DNA of 64,000 bases from Atherinomorus stipes (lineage: Eukaryota > Chordata > Actinopteri > Atheriniformes > Atherinidae), in contig JALJCO010012924.1 in NCBI GenBank assembly GCA_023101725.1, forward strand, positions 124,001 to 188,000, given 5' to 3'. The notes below the pieces were generated by a model. It was not told the origin of the DNA and did no database searches. It worked only from the letters and a program-made list of their open reading frames with translations. Position 1 is the stretch's first letter, and every line of letters begins with the position of its first letter. The position numbers were made by a program, and so were the translations under genes. Positions 61,391-64,000 of the stretch are shown here, piece after piece.

Positions 61391-61955
61391 TATATAAAAG
61401 TGGGGGGAAAAACATTATTTATTGTCTATATCCATATCAGATATTTTGAATTTAACTGTTCTTTGGACATGTTGTTCTATTTCTTGACACAATATAAATA
61501 AAGATTGTCTTATTTGGGGAAAAAAAGAAAAATCACTGTAAAATACGCTTGAAATAATAGTAATCCTACGACTACAACTACTAATGATAATAATAATAAT
61601 CATCATTAATCGCGTCATCCTTGTTGCATGTTGTAGCCACTTCACAGGATGAAACAAACAAAAGAAACAAGACACATGCTATTTATAATGTTCAAATCGT
61701 GCATGAATTATTCTACAGATGATATAGATTAATTATCACATATTTCACATTTGTGAAACCTTTGTTTTGTTTGTGAAAATTTAAAAGGGACTTTTTTTCC
61801 TCGTGGCACCCAGACCAGACCACAGAATACAGTAGGTTCTGATTTTTTTCTGACGTTTTAAATCTGAACTGAGTATGTAGATTCACATTTGTAAAACATT
61901 TTTTTCTTCAGTCAAAAGGCAAATAAGGGCCATTTCATTTTTCTGTAAGACTTAG

Positions 61956-62136
61956 ACTGGTGTTAGGAAAACCTTATCCTTCAGGTTTTCTGTGTCCCTA
62001 CTCCAACACATCTGATTAAAATCAAATGGATCCAACAGCCTTTGAGGTTTTGCAAAGTGACTCATTCATTTAAATCAGGGGTGTCAGCAGGGACACATGG
62101 AAAACCAAGAGTCAAGGTTCCTCACCACCGACTTAG
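61956..62136. mobile_element. foldback MITE, diverged copy 5
   Basis: GACTTAGACTGGTG at the left pairs with CACCGACTTAGACTC region at the right only partly; inner TTCTGTGTCCCTACTCC pairs with GCAGGGACACATGGAAAA. Same theme as 1087 but more decayed. Confidence 0.5.
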
Positions 62137-62569
62137 ACTCTTCAAACCTGAATAGTTTACCAAGCCTACTGAGCTCATCTTTGAAAGCATGACATTTTAT
62201 GTACCATTCAGTTTTGTGTTCTTCTGTCATGCATCCAGACCACAATTATCCAGACTCCCTGTCTTTACAGTATTTTCACACAACTTAATATCATGCTGAA
62301 TTTGCTGCATCTCAGATCTGAGGTCAAAACTCTTTTGTGTTTTTCTTTTCTTTGTGCCAATTTAGTTGTTCAATCAATAAAGAAATTAGTTATTAATGTT
62401 CCATCTGTACTTTAATCTTTTATATACCAATAAAATCTGACATCTTCAGAACATTTGGAAATTATATTTATCTCCACTAGATGGCAGTGTTGTTCTTTGA
62501 ACTGTCGACAGAAGACGTACTGTAGAAGTTGGAGATCACTTGAGTTATTGTTGGTTATTAACCAACGAT

Positions 62570-62621
62570 AGAGGGTTATCTGTTTTCATTTTTTAATAAA
62601 AATGAAAACAGATAACCCTCT
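62570..62621. repeat. perfect 24-bp hairpin
   Basis: AGAGGGTTATCTGTTTTCAT... (62570-62593) is exactly complementary to 62598-62621, loop TAAT. A smaller palindrome GTTGGTTATTAACCAAC lies just before it (about 62550). Confidence 0.95.
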
Positions 62622-64000
62622 TCGGGGGTCAGCCAGACACAGTGGCGCCATCATCGCGCAAAAAGGTATACTAAATGCATGCTAAATGGTCAGCATGCGT
62701 GGCTTTTACGGGGGGGGGGTTAAAACCCTGCCTGAGCCCTCTATCATACTTGTCACACCAACAACACATCAGAGGGTATGTTTAAGCAGTCTTCAAAGTG
62801 AACAATGACAGCTAAATAATACAGAATATTTCAGACCTTTGCTCCTCTCTTTCAAGCTCAAAAGTAAAAAAAAAAAAAAAAGTCAGCCATTTTTTTTAAT
62901 GTATCTATTTTTGTGCTGTTGATTAAGAAGTGAATTTAGCTGATGACACTGTAAAATGTAGGAAAAATGAATGGGTTCCGTTGTATTTGATGAGAAAATG
63001 TGATGCTTTTAAAATGGGAGCATGTTGGACCAAGGTGTTTTCAAGCCACCTGGTGGTCATTTATGGTATTGCACTTTAATGTATTCCTGCATCAGCTTCA
63101 TGTCCAATGACACCAGATGACTACATCCAACTTTTCATCACTGAAAGGAAAATATTCTAACCACTTAATCCACTTACATAATAAATTCTGCATTTAACTG
63201 AAACCTAAAAGCTGACAGAAAATCTAAATGATTTTTCTGCAGAAAATAGTAATGAGGGTAAATAACATTTCAAGCTCAAAAATTTGCTCCCAAGCAACAA
63301 TGTGTTCATATAATCTCTCTTTTTTTTTTCTCCATAGCTTGAATTCATCTTTGTGCTCGGTCTTTTCATAATTCTGAATGTGTGCCTTTGTGTGTGAAAG
63401 TCTCGTTACGTTGCATGATAGGATTTCACTCTAGTGAATATGCAGAACGAGAGCAGTTATTATTGCTGGAAACCTGCAGGAAGATTGCACCGGCAGCCAG
63501 TTATCAGTGCACCTCACACTCTAAAAATACCCTCCAGATGACATCCTTTTGTGCCCCTTCCATCGGCCCCTTTCTCCAGCCATCAGCTCTGCTCCACTTA
63601 CAGCACAAAATGAATCTCCTTCCTGCTCGGCAGTCATCTGCTCCTCTCCTTTAACTTTATGTGGCAAGGAGGAAAATAAGTGGCAGACTGGGGAGTTATA
63701 ATGTTGTTAGGCGTTCATTCAAACATTGCTGCGTTCAGTTTGCTGCTGGAAACCGGAAACAGGGACGCTGGTAAATGCACCTTCTCTCTGAAGCTGCTAT
63801 CGCTGTTGGACAGAAGACTTTCTCAGTATCATCCACGGATGTGATTGTAAAAACATACTGGAAAACATTCTTCTAATTTTTTGTTTAATTTGTTGTTAAT
63901 TAAACTGTTGATTGCTGGCCAGGGGCTGCTTGTTTCCATGGTAACTTGTCTGCCACTGTGCAGATTGAAAGAATTTGTGTCCTTGAACCATTTTTCTGTT

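Larger units (their letters stand above)
61391..64000. other. intergenic flank beyond tmx1
   Basis: Holds the diverged foldback MITE and the 24-bp hairpin listed separately. A 90-codon plus-strand frame at 63382-63654 shows no domain. No exon of a neighbouring gene recognised. Confidence 0.5.

Overview
This is nuclear DNA from a vertebrate, almost certainly a spiny-rayed (percomorph) teleost fish. Spliced exons with GT/AG borders, tRNA-derived SINEs, Tc1/mariner, L2-type LINE and Harbinger-like debris, and AT-rich spacers rule out a prokaryote. I cannot name the species.

The only gene I can prove is tmx1 (thioredoxin-related transmembrane protein 1), on the minus strand at 56474-60604. All eight coding exons can be joined with consistent phases into a 311-residue ER oxidoreductase: signal peptide, thioredoxin domain with a CPAC active site, one membrane span, and an acidic cytosolic tail ending near an RKR motif. 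Its promoter side (60605-60670) carries TGACGTCA and TGACGTGA motifs, as expected for an ER-stress or ATF-responsive gene. The two membrane-proximal cysteines that are palmitoylated in mammalian TMX1 are both phenylalanine here.

Positions 1-54500 look like a gene-poor, repeat-rich intergenic region. They hold: (a) several foldback MITE copies (1087, 20212, 36083, 44392, 61956); (b) tRNA-derived SINEs of at least three families (for example 34, 6614, 15790, 20048, 36985, 38667, 43857); (c) three copies of a roughly 500-bp interspersed repeat (9098, 28723, 30634); (d) Tc1-like fragments (7545, 15419, 23278, 53249, 53886, 60864); (e) a dead L2-like LINE (24376-26190) split by three later insertions whose target-site duplications can still be read; (f) inverted-repeat elements at 20974-21686, 31305-31602, 46344-47247 and 48170-49000; (g) simple repeats and a 0.9-kb minisatellite (50190-51105). 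A purine-rich block at 41080-41850 may be an assembly artefact. One candidate small single-exon gene (33488-33787, minus) is reported with low confidence.

Positions 61391-64000 are again intergenic and contain a perfect 24-bp hairpin at 62570-62621. I found no new multi-gene system. The most informative observations are the lost palmitoylation cysteines of tmx1, the promoter motifs, the layered transposon fossil and the large foldback elements.
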